A stretch of 7,116 nt of DNA, from NCBI RefSeq assembly GCF_902490045.1, contig NZ_CABUCJ010000118.1, positions 1 through 7,116 on the forward strand, written 5' to 3'. Positions within the stretch are counted from its first letter, which is position 1, and the number at the start of each line of letters is the position of its first letter. The notes below the pieces were generated by a model, which was given only the letters and a program-made list of their open reading frames with translations, was not told the DNA's origin and made no database searches. This DNA comes from an uncultured Anaerotruncus sp. GTDB lineage: Bacteria; Bacillota; Clostridia; Oscillospirales; Ruminococcaceae. A program made the position numbers and the translations under genes. This document shows positions 1-7,116 of the stretch, piece by piece.

Positions 1-475
1 AATCCACCCCGACGGGCAGGTTTTCCCACACCGCCTCGTTGGCCAGCCGCTCGACCCGCCCGAGGTCGTCCGCCGTCAGCTCGCCGTTCAAATCGATCGT
101 CACCGCGTCGTGTCCCATGTGGAAGCCGACGTTGTCCAATCCGAAGAGCCGGTGGATGATGCCCGAGACGATGTGCTCGCCGGTATGCTGCTGCATCCGC
201 GAAAAGCGCGCCTCCCAGTCGACGGCGCCCCGCGCCCGCCCGCCCGCGGGTAGCGGCGCGTCGGTCGTGTGGACGACCTCGCCCTCCTTTTCATGCACGT
301 CGAGCACCCGCGCGCCGCCGAGGGTTCCCGTGTCGGCCGGCTGGCCGCCCCCCTCGGGGTAGAAGGCCGTCCGGTCGAGGGTCACGAGCCAGCCGCCCTT
401 CCCCTGCGTGCAGCCGGTCACCTCCGCCTCGAATTCGCGCAGGTAGGCGTCTTCCTCATAGAGCTTGTCCGTCAT
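1..475 (-). CDS. alaX: Alanyl-tRNA editing protein (AlaX family), C-terminus beyond window
   Basis: Free-standing homologue of the alanyl-tRNA synthetase editing domain. The family hydrolyses mischarged Ser- or Gly-tRNA(Ala) in the cytoplasm using a zinc-bound site. The first 158 residues are visible (complete codons 2-475). An N-terminal barrel-like region carries FYPEGGGQPADTG at about residues 38-50, the classic AlaRS/AlaX glycine-rich signature. The zinc-binding HxxxH motif is HTGEH at residues 97-101, and LANEAVWENLPV at 144-155 matches the conserved helix after it. The downstream Cys/His zinc ligands and any DHHA1 domain lie beyond the left edge, so the AlaX subtype cannot be decided. 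The start ATG (475-473) overlaps the TGA of the upstream ArsC-like gene as ATGA. A GGGAGAGG Shine-Dalgarno (484-491) sits 8 nt upstream, inside that gene. It is the third gene of a minus-strand operon. The family call is firm; amino-acid specificity is inferred. Confidence 0.93.
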   Translation of the reverse strand, partial: MTDKLYEEDAYLREFEAEVTGCTQGKGGWLVTLDRTAFYPEGGGQPADTGTLGGARVLDVHEKEGEVVHTTDAPLPAGGRARGAVDWEARFSRMQQHTGEHIVSGIIHRLFGLDNVGFHMGHDAVTIDLNGELTADDLGRVERLANEAVWENLPVGVD

Positions 476-828
476 TTTAACAGCCTCTCCCATTCCGCCG
501 GGCGAAAGCCCGCCAGCAGAAAATCCTTTCCAACGACGAGAGGGCGCTTGACGAGCATCCCGTCGGTTCCGAGCAGGGCAAGCTGCGCCGCCTCGTCCAG
601 TTCCGGCAGGCGGTCCCGCAGCCCCAGCTCCCGGTATTTCATCCCGCTCGTGTTAAAGAGCTTTTTGACCGGCACGCCCGCGCGCGCCGACCACTCCCGC
701 AGCTCCTCCGCCGTGGGGTTTTCCTCGACGATGTGGCGGTCGGCGTAGTCCACGCCGTTTTCGTCGAGCCACCGCTTCGCCTTCTGGCAGGTGCTGCATT
801 TGGGATATTCCAAAAAAAGAACGCTCAT
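472..828 (-). CDS. ArsC/Spx-like thioredoxin-fold protein (arsenate reductase family)
   Basis: 118-aa protein of the ArsC/Spx/YffB family, a usual length for the group. The N-terminus has EYPKCSTCQKAKRWLDENG, giving a CxxC pair at Cys11 and Cys14 where ArsC has its catalytic cysteine and Spx its redox switch. KRP at residues 94-96 corresponds to the conserved Arg-Pro region of the family. True ArsC has a single catalytic cysteine in a different local motif, so arsenate reduction is not supported. A thiol-disulfide oxidoreductase or Spx/MgsR-like role is equally possible. An upstream ATG in the same frame near 1086 would read through ywbE and was rejected. The ATG at 828-826 has a GAGGAGGAG Shine-Dalgarno (834-842) 5 nt away, encoded within the acidic tail of ywbE. 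Both junctions, with ywbE and alaX, are 4-nt ATGA overlaps, implying translational coupling. No arsenic-resistance genes are nearby. Confidence 0.92.
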   Translation of the reverse strand: MSVLFLEYPKCSTCQKAKRWLDENGVDYADRHIVEENPTAEELREWSARAGVPVKKLFNTSGMKYRELGLRDRLPELDEAAQLALLGTDGMLVKRPLVVGKDFLLAGFRPAEWERLLK

Positions 829-1031
829 TTGCTCTCCTCCTCGATGATCTCCTGCACCCGGCCCACCTGGCCGTCCTCCAGCATCACCTTGATGCCGTGG
901 GGATGGGTGCCGCTTTTGGTGAGCAGCCGCCCGACCCGTCCGCGCGTGCGCCTGCCGGTCGGCTGGTCCTTTTTGAGCACGATATCCACCAGCATGCCCG
1001 GCCGGATATCCGCGCGCCTGTGTCCGTCCAT
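825..1031 (-). CDS. ywbE: YwbE family protein (DUF2196), function unknown
   Basis: 68-aa basic protein that I recognise as the small YwbE family common in Firmicutes. Hallmarks are RADIRPGMLVDIVLKKDQPTG at residues 6-26, a conserved THPHGIKV block at about 42-49, and the closing LEDGQVGRVQEI at 51-62. The pattern of short beta strands and glycines suggests a small barrel, possibly nucleic-acid-binding, but no function is established from sequence. The acidic tail (EEES) is encoded by the Shine-Dalgarno of the next gene. The frame stays open upstream for 12 codons, but homology begins right after ATG 1031-1029, which has a modest GGGGTGG site (1036-1042) 4 nt away. It is the first gene of the ywbE-arsC-alaX operon, with a promoter about 30-55 nt upstream. 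Its stop overlaps the next start as ATGA. It encodes no membrane segment or signal peptide. Confidence 0.9.
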   Translation of the reverse strand: MDGHRRADIRPGMLVDIVLKKDQPTGRRTRGRVGRLLTKSGTHPHGIKVMLEDGQVGRVQEIIEEESK

Positions 1032-1057
1032 CTTTCCACCCCGTTTCACTGCTACCC

Positions 1058-1086
1058 AGTTTACCACGGAAACGCCCCGCGCACAA
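1058..1086 (-). promoter_or_regulatory. Sigma-A-type promoter for the ywbE-arsC-alaX operon
   Basis: On the minus strand, -35 TTGTGC (1081-1086) and -10 TAAACT (1058-1063) are separated by exactly 17 bp. The -10 is preceded by TGG, an extended -10 element that can offset the weak -35 (3 of 6 consensus bases; the -10 has 4 of 6). Transcription would start near 1051, giving a leader of about 20 nt before ywbE. The promoter lies in the only gap between the upstream operon's terminator and ywbE, which supports the call. Confidence 0.6.
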
Positions 1087-1097
1087 TGATTCCGCGC

Positions 1098-1131
1098 AAA
1101 AAGCGCCCCCTTTTGAAAGGGGACGCTTTTT

Positions 1132-1132
<1 letters not shown>
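1098..1132 (-). terminator. Intrinsic terminator of the oppDF operon
   Basis: Inverted repeat starting at the last base of the oppF stop codon. In minus-strand RNA it forms a stem of about 15 pairs (AAAAAGCGUCCCCUU against AAGGGGGCGCUUUUU) with a UCAA loop and a terminal run of five U. The pair between 1106 and 1123 is a G-U wobble on the minus strand but a C-A mismatch on the plus strand. The structure therefore favours termination of leftward transcription from oppF. The A/T flanks are symmetrical, so weak bidirectional action is possible, but no plus-strand gene ends here. Confidence 0.88.
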
Positions 1133-3140
<2,008 letters not shown>

Positions 3141-3164
3141 GGTATGGACCTCCTACCTCTTGTG

Positions 3165-3201
3165 CCGGACGCGCCCGTCCCGCGGGGGACGCGCCGTCCG
3201 G
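3165..3201 (-). promoter_or_regulatory. GC-rich hairpin in the oppD leader
   Basis: In minus-strand RNA two arms, CCGGACGGCGCGUCCC and GGGACGGGCGCGUCCGG, form about 15 G-C-rich pairs with a 1-nt and a 2-nt bulge, closed by a CCGC loop. It ends about 10 nt before the oppD Shine-Dalgarno and has no following U-tract, so it is not an intrinsic terminator. It may stabilise the 5' end, tune ribosome access, or be part of an attenuation or protein-binding leader. Function is inferred only from shape and position. Confidence 0.6.
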
Positions 3202-3207
3202 TATATA

Positions 3208-3226
3208 TGCACGCCGAAAGCGTACA
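3208..3226 (-). promoter_or_regulatory. Small hairpin in the oppD leader
   Basis: Minus-strand RNA UGUACGC and GCGUGCA form seven pairs (one G-U) around a UUUCG loop. It lies about 20 nt after the predicted transcription start and 6 nt before the larger leader hairpin. Together the two stems fill most of the leader. No known riboswitch class is recognisable. Confidence 0.4.
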
Positions 3227-3250
3227 ATTATGCATTTTATATTGTCCATC

Positions 3251-3279
3251 ATTATAGCAAGGCGGATGGATTTCGTCAA
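3251..3279 (-). promoter_or_regulatory. Strong sigma-A promoter for oppDF
   Basis: On the minus strand, -35 TTGACG (3274-3279) and a perfect -10 TATAAT (3251-3256) are separated by 17 bp, with TGC immediately before the -10 (extended -10). Eleven of twelve hexamer bases match consensus. Transcription should start near 3244, giving a leader of about 100 nt before oppD. Confidence 0.88.
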
Positions 3280-3330
3280 CTAAAGCCCTAAAACTTTTGC
3301 AAAGCATTTTGTGGGTTTCCTTCAATTACA

Positions 3331-3348
3331 AAGCAGAGAATACTGCTT
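3331..3348. repeat. Inverted repeat, candidate operator (AAGCAG-N6-CTGCTT)
   Basis: Perfect 6-bp arms AAGCAG and CTGCTT separate by AGAATA, an 18-bp dyad. It lies about 52 bp upstream of the oppDF -35, and about 144 bp upstream of the oppA -35. The size suits a dimeric regulator. No regulator gene is in the window, and a 6-bp dyad can arise by chance in this length of AT-rich DNA. Confidence 0.3.
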
Positions 3349-3405
3349 ATTGGTACATTTTCCATTTTTTTCTACATCGTGTTTTCCCAAATGCAGGAAC
3401 CATAT

Positions 3406-3426
3406 TTTTCACATGCGTTGTGAAAA
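3406..3426. repeat. Inverted repeat, candidate operator (TTTTCAC-N7-GTGAAAA)
   Basis: Perfect 7-bp arms TTTTCAC and GTGAAAA with a 7-bp spacer make a 21-bp dyad. It sits about 65 bp upstream of the oppA -35, between the divergent promoters. The arms are inverted relative to a CRP-type TGTGA-N6-TCACA site, and the sequence does not match the CodY or CcpA consensus I know. An operator role is inferred from symmetry and placement. Confidence 0.38.
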
Positions 3427-3491
3427 TCCCATAACGGCATCCGAAACACCCGCCCACCCCGCGCGTCATTTGCAGAAATCCCGTATATTTA

Positions 3492-3520
3492 TTGACAGTT
3501 TTCCGGTGGAAGGGTATAAT
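3492..3520 (+). promoter_or_regulatory. Consensus sigma-A promoter for oppABC
   Basis: TTGACA (3492-3497) and TATAAT (3515-3520) are separated by 17 bp, a perfect twelve-of-twelve consensus promoter. Transcription should begin near 3527, leaving an 80-nt leader. An A/T-rich stretch lies just upstream. Such a strong core promoter suggests high expression, which would need repression if the operon is regulated. Confidence 0.92.
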
Positions 3521-3606
3521 CACATCAAAGTGGAAAAGTGTAAGGACCCGGCCAACGCGCCTTCGTTTTTCAACTCAAAACAAAAATGTGGAGGAGAGAA
3601 AGCCCT

Positions 3607-5160
3607 ATGAAGAGACTTCTCAGTTTAGCTCTGGTCGTCATGCTCGTTCTTTCCCTGTTCACCGCCTGCGGCGGGAACAACGCCGGTACCACCCCCGGCG
3701 GGGACGCCGCCCCCGCGGCGCCCAGCGGCGAAAAGGATTCGGTCATCGTGGCCATGAACGCCGACCCCACCGGGTTTGACCCCCAGGTCACCCTGGACGC
3801 CACCGCCATGATGGTCATGTACAACATCTATGACACCCTCGTCGAAAGCGACGGCGCCTGCTCCAGCGACATCCGGCCCGGCCTGGCCGAAAGCTGGGAC
3901 ATCAGCGACGACAGCATGGTCTATACCTTCCATCTGAAGAGCGGCGTCAAGTTCCACAACGGCGAGCCCTTCACCGCCGCCGACGCCAAGTACACCATTG
4001 AGCGCGCCATGGTGGAGCCCGCCACCGCCTCCTACTGCACGTCCATCGACAAGGTGGAAGCGCCCGACGACTCGACGCTGGTGGTCACCCTCAAGGTCCC
4101 CTTCGCCAATTTCCTCATGAACCTCGGCGGCAGCTTCTTCGGCGTCGTCAATGAGAAGGCCGTCACCGAGGCGGGCGAAGACTACGGCCGCAACCCCGTG
4201 GGCACCGGCCCCTACAAGTTCGTCAGCTGGTCCTCCGGCGACAACGTGGCGCTCGCCTACAACGAGGACTACCACGGCGAGGCCCCTGCGATCAAGAACG
4301 TCACCTACCGGGTGCTCCCCGACACCAGCACCGCGCTGGTCGCGCTGCAGAACGGCGAGATCGACGCGCTGCCCAACAGCGCCCCCATCGACGCCCCGAC
4401 CATCGAGGAGGACCCCAACCTGAACCTCTATTCGGCTCCCGGCGCCACCATCGCCTACATCGGCTTCAACACCCAGACGGCCCCCTTTGACAACGAGAAG
4501 GTCCGCCAGGCGATCAAATACGCGATCAACAAGGAGGAGGTCTTCATGGGCGCGCAGGACGGCGACGGCGTCCTCGCGAACAGCCCCCTCAACGAGGTCA
4601 TGGACGGCTATAACCCCGACGACCCCGTGATGAATCCCTACGATCTCGAGAAGGCGAAGGCCCTGATGGCCGAGGCGGGCCACGCCGACGGCTTCTCCTG
4701 CTCCATCAAGCTGGCCGCCGGCCAGAACCGCGAGAAGGTCGCGCAGGTGGTCCAGGCCCAGCTCAAGGAGATCGGCATCACCGCCAGCATCGAGACGCTC
4801 GAGAAGGGCACCTACTTCGAGCAGATGGCGGTGGGCAACTATGAAGTCTACGTGGGCGGCCTCAACTGGCCGGACGCGGACGACATGCTCACCTACCTCT
4901 TCGCCTCCGACGGCCCCTTCAACTGGGGAAGCGTCTATTCCAACCCCACCATCGACGAGCTGCTCGTCCAGGCCCGCCAGGAGAACGACGCGGCCAAGCG
5001 TTCCGAGATGTACCAGCAGATCGTGAAGATCACCGACGAGGACGCCAACAAGATCCCGCTCTATTTCCCCAACCAGTACTTCGCGGCCAAGAACAGCCTC
5101 AAGGGCGTCCGGGTCATCGACAACTGCTACTATCCCGTTGCCAGCTGGAACTGGGAATAA
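3607..5160 (+). CDS. oppA: Peptide-binding lipoprotein, SBP_bac_5 family (OppA/DppA-like)
   Basis: 517-aa extracytoplasmic binding protein that captures peptide and delivers it to OppBC. The N-terminus MKRLLSLALV is followed by a hydrophobic core and lipobox LFTAC, so Cys21 should be lipidated; residues 22-45 are a Gly/Ala/Pro/Thr-rich tether. SBP family 5 landmarks are LAESWDISDD and FHLKSGVKFHNGEPFTAADA at about 93-127, NPVGTGPYKFVSW at 196-208, and FDNEKVRQAIKYAIN at 294-308. NWPDADDML at 420-428 corresponds to the W-and-Asp loop that in DppA/OppA relatives contacts the peptide amino terminus. Four further cysteines (84, 144, 365, 507) are present. An ATG seven codons earlier (3586) lies before the Shine-Dalgarno GGAGGAG (3590-3596) and was rejected; ATG 3607 is 10 nt after it and begins the signal peptide. 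It is the first gene of oppABC. Peptide is the likely ligand; nickel, glutathione or other family-5 ligands cannot be excluded. Confidence 0.95.
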   Translation: MKRLLSLALVVMLVLSLFTACGGNNAGTTPGGDAAPAAPSGEKDSVIVAMNADPTGFDPQVTLDATAMMVMYNIYDTLVESDGACSSDIRPGLAESWDISDDSMVYTFHLKSGVKFHNGEPFTAADAKYTIERAMVEPATASYCTSIDKVEAPDDSTLVVTLKVPFANFLMNLGGSFFGVVNEKAVTEAGEDYGRNPVGTGPYKFVSWSSGDNVALAYNEDYHGEAPAIKNVTYRVLPDTSTALVALQNGEIDALPNSAPIDAPTIEEDPNLNLYSAPGATIAYIGFNTQTAPFDNEKVRQAIKYAINKEEVFMGAQDGDGVLANSPLNEVMDGYNPDDPVMNPYDLEKAKALMAEAGHADGFSCSIKLAAGQNREKVAQVVQAQLKEIGITASIETLEKGTYFEQMAVGNYEVYVGGLNWPDADDMLTYLFASDGPFNWGSVYSNPTIDELLVQARQENDAAKRSEMYQQIVKITDEDANKIPLYFPNQYFAAKNSLKGVRVIDNCYYPVASWNWE

Positions 5161-5206
5161 TCCCCCGGCCCGCCTGGCGCTTCCCTGAAAGGAACCCATG
5201 ATTATC

Positions 5207-5258
5207 GGGGATGCCGGCCGGGGCCCTGCTGCAAAGCGGGCCTCCGGACGGCGTCCCC
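5207..5258 (+). promoter_or_regulatory. Long GC-rich hairpin between oppA and oppB
   Basis: Arms 5207-5226 and 5238-5258 pair almost throughout: GGGGAUGCCG with CGGCGUCCCC, then CCGGGG with CUCCGG-type pairs, and CCC with GGG. That gives about 19 pairs with one G-A mismatch, two G-U pairs and one bulged C, around an 11-nt loop. No U-tract follows (CC then GUUGUA), so it is not a standard terminator. In ABC importer operons such a stem after the binding-protein gene typically blocks 3' exonucleases or marks a processing site. That raises binding-protein mRNA over permease mRNA, and this is the inferred role here. Confidence 0.62.
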
Positions 5259-5279
5259 CCGTTGTATAGGTGTGATGAC

Positions 5280-6197
5280 ATGCTGAAATTTGTCCTGAAA
5301 CGGATACTGATGCTGATCCCCGTCATTTTGGGGATCGTCCTCATTGTCTTTACCATCATGTATCTGACCCCCGGGGACCCCGCCCGCCTCATTCTGGGCG
5401 AAAAGGCCCCCCAGGAGCAGGTGGACGTCCTGCGGGACCAGATGGGCCTCAACGATCCCTTTGTGGTGCAGTTCGCGCGGTACGTGGGGAACATGCTCCG
5501 CGGGGACATGGGGCGGAGCTACGCCACCAATATCCCGGTCGCGGAGACCATCGCCGAGCGGTTCCCCAAGACGGCGGAGCTGGCTCTGGCGGGAATGTTC
5601 CTGTCGGTGCTCATCGGCATGCCCATCGGCATCCTGTCGGCGGTGAAGCGGTATTCCGTCCTCGACAACATCAGCATGATCTTCGCCATGCTGGCCACCG
5701 CCATCCCCGCCTTCTGGCTGGGCATGATGCTGATCATCGCGTTTTCCCTCAACCTCAAATGGTTTCCCTCCAGCGGCTTTGACACCTTCCGGCAGATGGT
5801 GCTCCCCACCGTCACGCTGGCGGCGGTCAACGCCGCGGTCATCATCCGCATGACCCGGTCCTCCATGCTCGAGGTGATCCGCCAGGACTACATCCGCACC
5901 GCATGGGCCAAGGGCGCGGACCAGAAGCGGGTGGTGCTCGGCCACGCGCTGAAAAACTCGATCATCCCGGTCATCACCGTCATCGGCATCAACTTCGGCT
6001 CCCTGCTGGGAGGCGCGGTGGTCACCGAAACGGTGTTCGGCATCCCCGGGCTGGGGACCGCCATGGTCAACGCCATCCGGATGAAGGACAACCCCCTGGT
6101 GCTGGGCAGCGTGGTGTACATCGCGATCGTGTTCAGCCTGGTGAATCTTGCCGTGGATATCATCTATGCCCTGATCGATCCGCGGCTGAGGGAGTGA
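5280..6197 (+). CDS. oppB: Peptide ABC transporter permease, OppB/DppB type
   Basis: 305-aa integral membrane protein, usual for OppB, forming half of the translocation pore. A hydrophobic N-terminal helix (about 10-29) ends in the hallmark YLTPGDP (28-34). An extracellular segment follows, with GLNDPFVVQFARYV and LRGDMGRS. Further helices lie at about 100-122, 132-155, 172-192, 230-250 and 275-298. The EAA-type coupling loop that docks on the ATPase is DYIRTAWAKGADQKRVVLGH (203-222), followed by ALKNSIIPVI. VTETVFGIPGLG (248-259) is another family signature. The frame extends upstream to an ATG at 5211, inside the intercistronic hairpin; that would add a non-hydrophobic tail without a ribosome site. 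ATG 5280, with AGGTG (5268-5272) 7 nt away, fits the family N-terminus. The modest ribosome site suggests lower translation than oppA. It ends 5 nt before oppC. Confidence 0.95.
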   Translation: MLKFVLKRILMLIPVILGIVLIVFTIMYLTPGDPARLILGEKAPQEQVDVLRDQMGLNDPFVVQFARYVGNMLRGDMGRSYATNIPVAETIAERFPKTAELALAGMFLSVLIGMPIGILSAVKRYSVLDNISMIFAMLATAIPAFWLGMMLIIAFSLNLKWFPSSGFDTFRQMVLPTVTLAAVNAAVIIRMTRSSMLEVIRQDYIRTAWAKGADQKRVVLGHALKNSIIPVITVIGINFGSLLGGAVVTETVFGIPGLGTAMVNAIRMKDNPLVLGSVVYIAIVFSLVNLAVDIIYALIDPRLRE

Positions 6198-6202
6198 GGT
6201 GT

Positions 6203-7099
6203 ATGACCGTGAAAACAGAGAAACCGCTTTCCTCCCGTCCCGGGGGGGAGAAGAAGGAAAACCCGTTTAAAGAGTTCTGCCGCCGCTTTTTCCGTAACAA
6301 GCAGGCGGTGATCGGGCTTGTGATCTTCGTGCTGCTCGTGTTCATCGCCGTCTTCGCGGACGTGCTGGTGGACTACGACAACCAGGTCATCAAGCAGGAT
6401 ATCGTCAACAAGCGCCAGCCCCCCAGCTCGGAGCACCTGATGGGCACCGACGACTACGGGCGGGACATTCTGGCGCGGGTGATCTACGGCACCCGCATCT
6501 CGCTCACCATCGGGCTGACGACGGTGGCCTGCGCCATGGCGGCCGGCATCGTGATCGGCGCCGTGTCCGGCTATTTCGGCGGAAGGCTGGACAACGTCAT
6601 CATGCGGGTGATGGACGTCTTTATGAGCATCCCCTCGATGCTGCTGGCGATCGCCGTGGTCGCCAGCCTCGGACCGGGCATCGTCAACATCATGATCGCG
6701 GTGGGGCTCGCGCTTGTACCCGGCTATTCCCGCGTGGTGCGTTCGGCGGTGCTGTCGGTGCGCAACAAGGAGTTCGTGCAGGCGGCCAAGGCGGTGGGTG
6801 ACAGCCATTTCAGCATCATCCTCCACCACATCATCCCCAACGCACTCGCGCCCGTCATCGTGCAGGCGACGCTGGGCGTGGGCGAGGTCATCATCACCGC
6901 CGCGGGGCTGAGCTTTCTGGGGCTGGGCATCGCCCCGCCCATGCCCGAGTGGGGGGCCATGCTTTCGGAGGGCCGGGAATTCATCCGTTACATGCCCCAT
7001 CTCGTCCTTTTCCCGGGGCTGAGCATCATGATCACCGTGCTCGCCCTGAACCTGCTCGGGGACGGCCTGCGCGACGCGCTCGACCCCCAGATGAAATAA
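6203..7099 (+). CDS. oppC: Peptide ABC transporter permease, OppC/DppC type
   Basis: 298-aa integral membrane protein, partner of OppB in the pore. A basic cytoplasmic N-terminus with KEFCRRFFRNKQAVIGLV (23-40) leads into the first helix (about 35-56), the OppC N-terminal domain. HLMGTDDYGRDILARVIYG (79-97) then RISLTIG is the classic OppC signature. Further helices lie at about 99-123, 140-157, 160-176, 218-242 and 266-287. The EAA-type loop is EFVQAAKAVGDSHFSIILHH (190-209), followed by IIPNALAPVIV. FLGLGIAPPMPEWGAML (238-254) and the C-terminal GDGLRDALDPQMK are also typical, and length is normal. The start ATG is 5 nt after the oppB stop, with a GGGAG site (6190-6194) overlapping the end of oppB. 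It is the last gene seen of oppABC; only 17 bases follow, so a downstream gene or terminator cannot be judged. Confidence 0.96.
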   Translation: MTVKTEKPLSSRPGGEKKENPFKEFCRRFFRNKQAVIGLVIFVLLVFIAVFADVLVDYDNQVIKQDIVNKRQPPSSEHLMGTDDYGRDILARVIYGTRISLTIGLTTVACAMAAGIVIGAVSGYFGGRLDNVIMRVMDVFMSIPSMLLAIAVVASLGPGIVNIMIAVGLALVPGYSRVVRSAVLSVRNKEFVQAAKAVGDSHFSIILHHIIPNALAPVIVQATLGVGEVIITAAGLSFLGLGIAPPMPEWGAMLSEGREFIRYMPHLVLFPGLSIMITVLALNLLGDGLRDALDPQMK

Positions 7100-7116
7100 C
7101 GATCGCCGACCTTCCG

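Larger units (their letters stand above)
3141..3606. other. AT-rich divergent control region between oppDF and oppABC
   Basis: 466 bp without a credible gene. From left to right it holds the oppD Shine-Dalgarno and two leader hairpins, the leftward oppDF promoter, two operator-like inverted repeats, the rightward oppA promoter, and an 80-nt oppA leader. The middle part (about 3205-3440) is strikingly AT-rich compared with the flanking genes. Open frames crossing it would span both promoters and show no family-like sequence, so they are taken as chance. Confidence 0.8.

Noticed and set aside
472..828. Arsenic-resistance operon
   Set aside because: CxxC instead of the ArsC active site, and no arsR, arsB or acr3 nearby.
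832..1086. N-terminal extension of the ArsC-like gene to about 204 aa
   Set aside because: The extension is the ywbE region read out of frame; family homology begins at ATG 828.
3406..3426. CRP/FNR-type site
   Set aside because: The half-sites are in the opposite order (TCAC outside-in) and the spacer is 7 rather than 6 or 4, so it is not that class.
3311..3610. 99-codon plus-strand frame in the control region
   Set aside because: It runs through the oppA promoter and leader, has no ribosome site, and its protein resembles nothing recognisable.
3625..5199. 524-codon open frame antisense to oppA
   Set aside because: It mirrors oppA, is Val/Gly/Asp/Leu-repetitive, matches no family I know, and arises from GC-rich codon use on the real strand.
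5207..5258. Intrinsic terminator after oppA
   Set aside because: The stem is strong but no U-run follows, and oppB continues in the same direction with no promoter seen between.
5211..5279. Upstream ATG for oppB adding 23 residues
   Set aside because: It lies inside the hairpin without a ribosome site, and OppB proteins begin at the hydrophobic MLKFVLKRIL segment.

Overview
The window is a high-GC stretch from a low-G+C-lineage-type Gram-positive, most plausibly a GC-rich member of the Clostridia (Oscillospirales-like gut anaerobe). This rests on strong AGGAGG-type Shine-Dalgarno sites, near-consensus sigma-A promoters, a lipoprotein-type solute-binding protein, and a ywbE gene, a small family typical of Firmicutes. 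The genus cannot be fixed from the sequence. Coding DNA is very GC-rich, while the main intergenic region (3141-3606) is markedly AT-rich.

Left part (1-1086, minus strand): a compact operon reading leftwards, ywbE (68 aa, unknown function), an ArsC/Spx-like thioredoxin-fold protein (118 aa), and alaX (alanyl-tRNA editing hydrolase, cut by the left edge). Both gene junctions are ATGA overlaps, so translation is probably coupled. The operon has its own promoter (1058-1086), just downstream of the intrinsic terminator (1098-1132) of the preceding minus-strand operon.

Right part (1132-7099): a complete oligopeptide/dipeptide-type (Opp/Dpp/App) ABC importer split into two divergent units around a 466-bp control region. 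The two ATPases (oppD, oppF; ATGA overlap) run leftwards from a TTGACG-17-TATAAT promoter. The binding lipoprotein and two permeases (oppA, oppB, oppC) run rightwards from a perfect TTGACA-17-TATAAT promoter. The product would be a membrane importer: lipid-anchored OppA captures the peptide, OppB and OppC form the channel, and OppD and OppF hydrolyse ATP.

Non-coding structure is the most interesting layer. There are two hairpins in the oppD leader (the larger is GC-rich, about 15 bp), two operator-like inverted repeats between the divergent promoters, and a long GC-rich hairpin between oppA and oppB that lacks a U-tract. The last looks like an mRNA-stabilising or processing element that would let the binding protein exceed the permeases. 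I see no CRISPR array, mobile element, tRNA or rRNA, and no clearly new multi-gene system; the genes themselves belong to known families.
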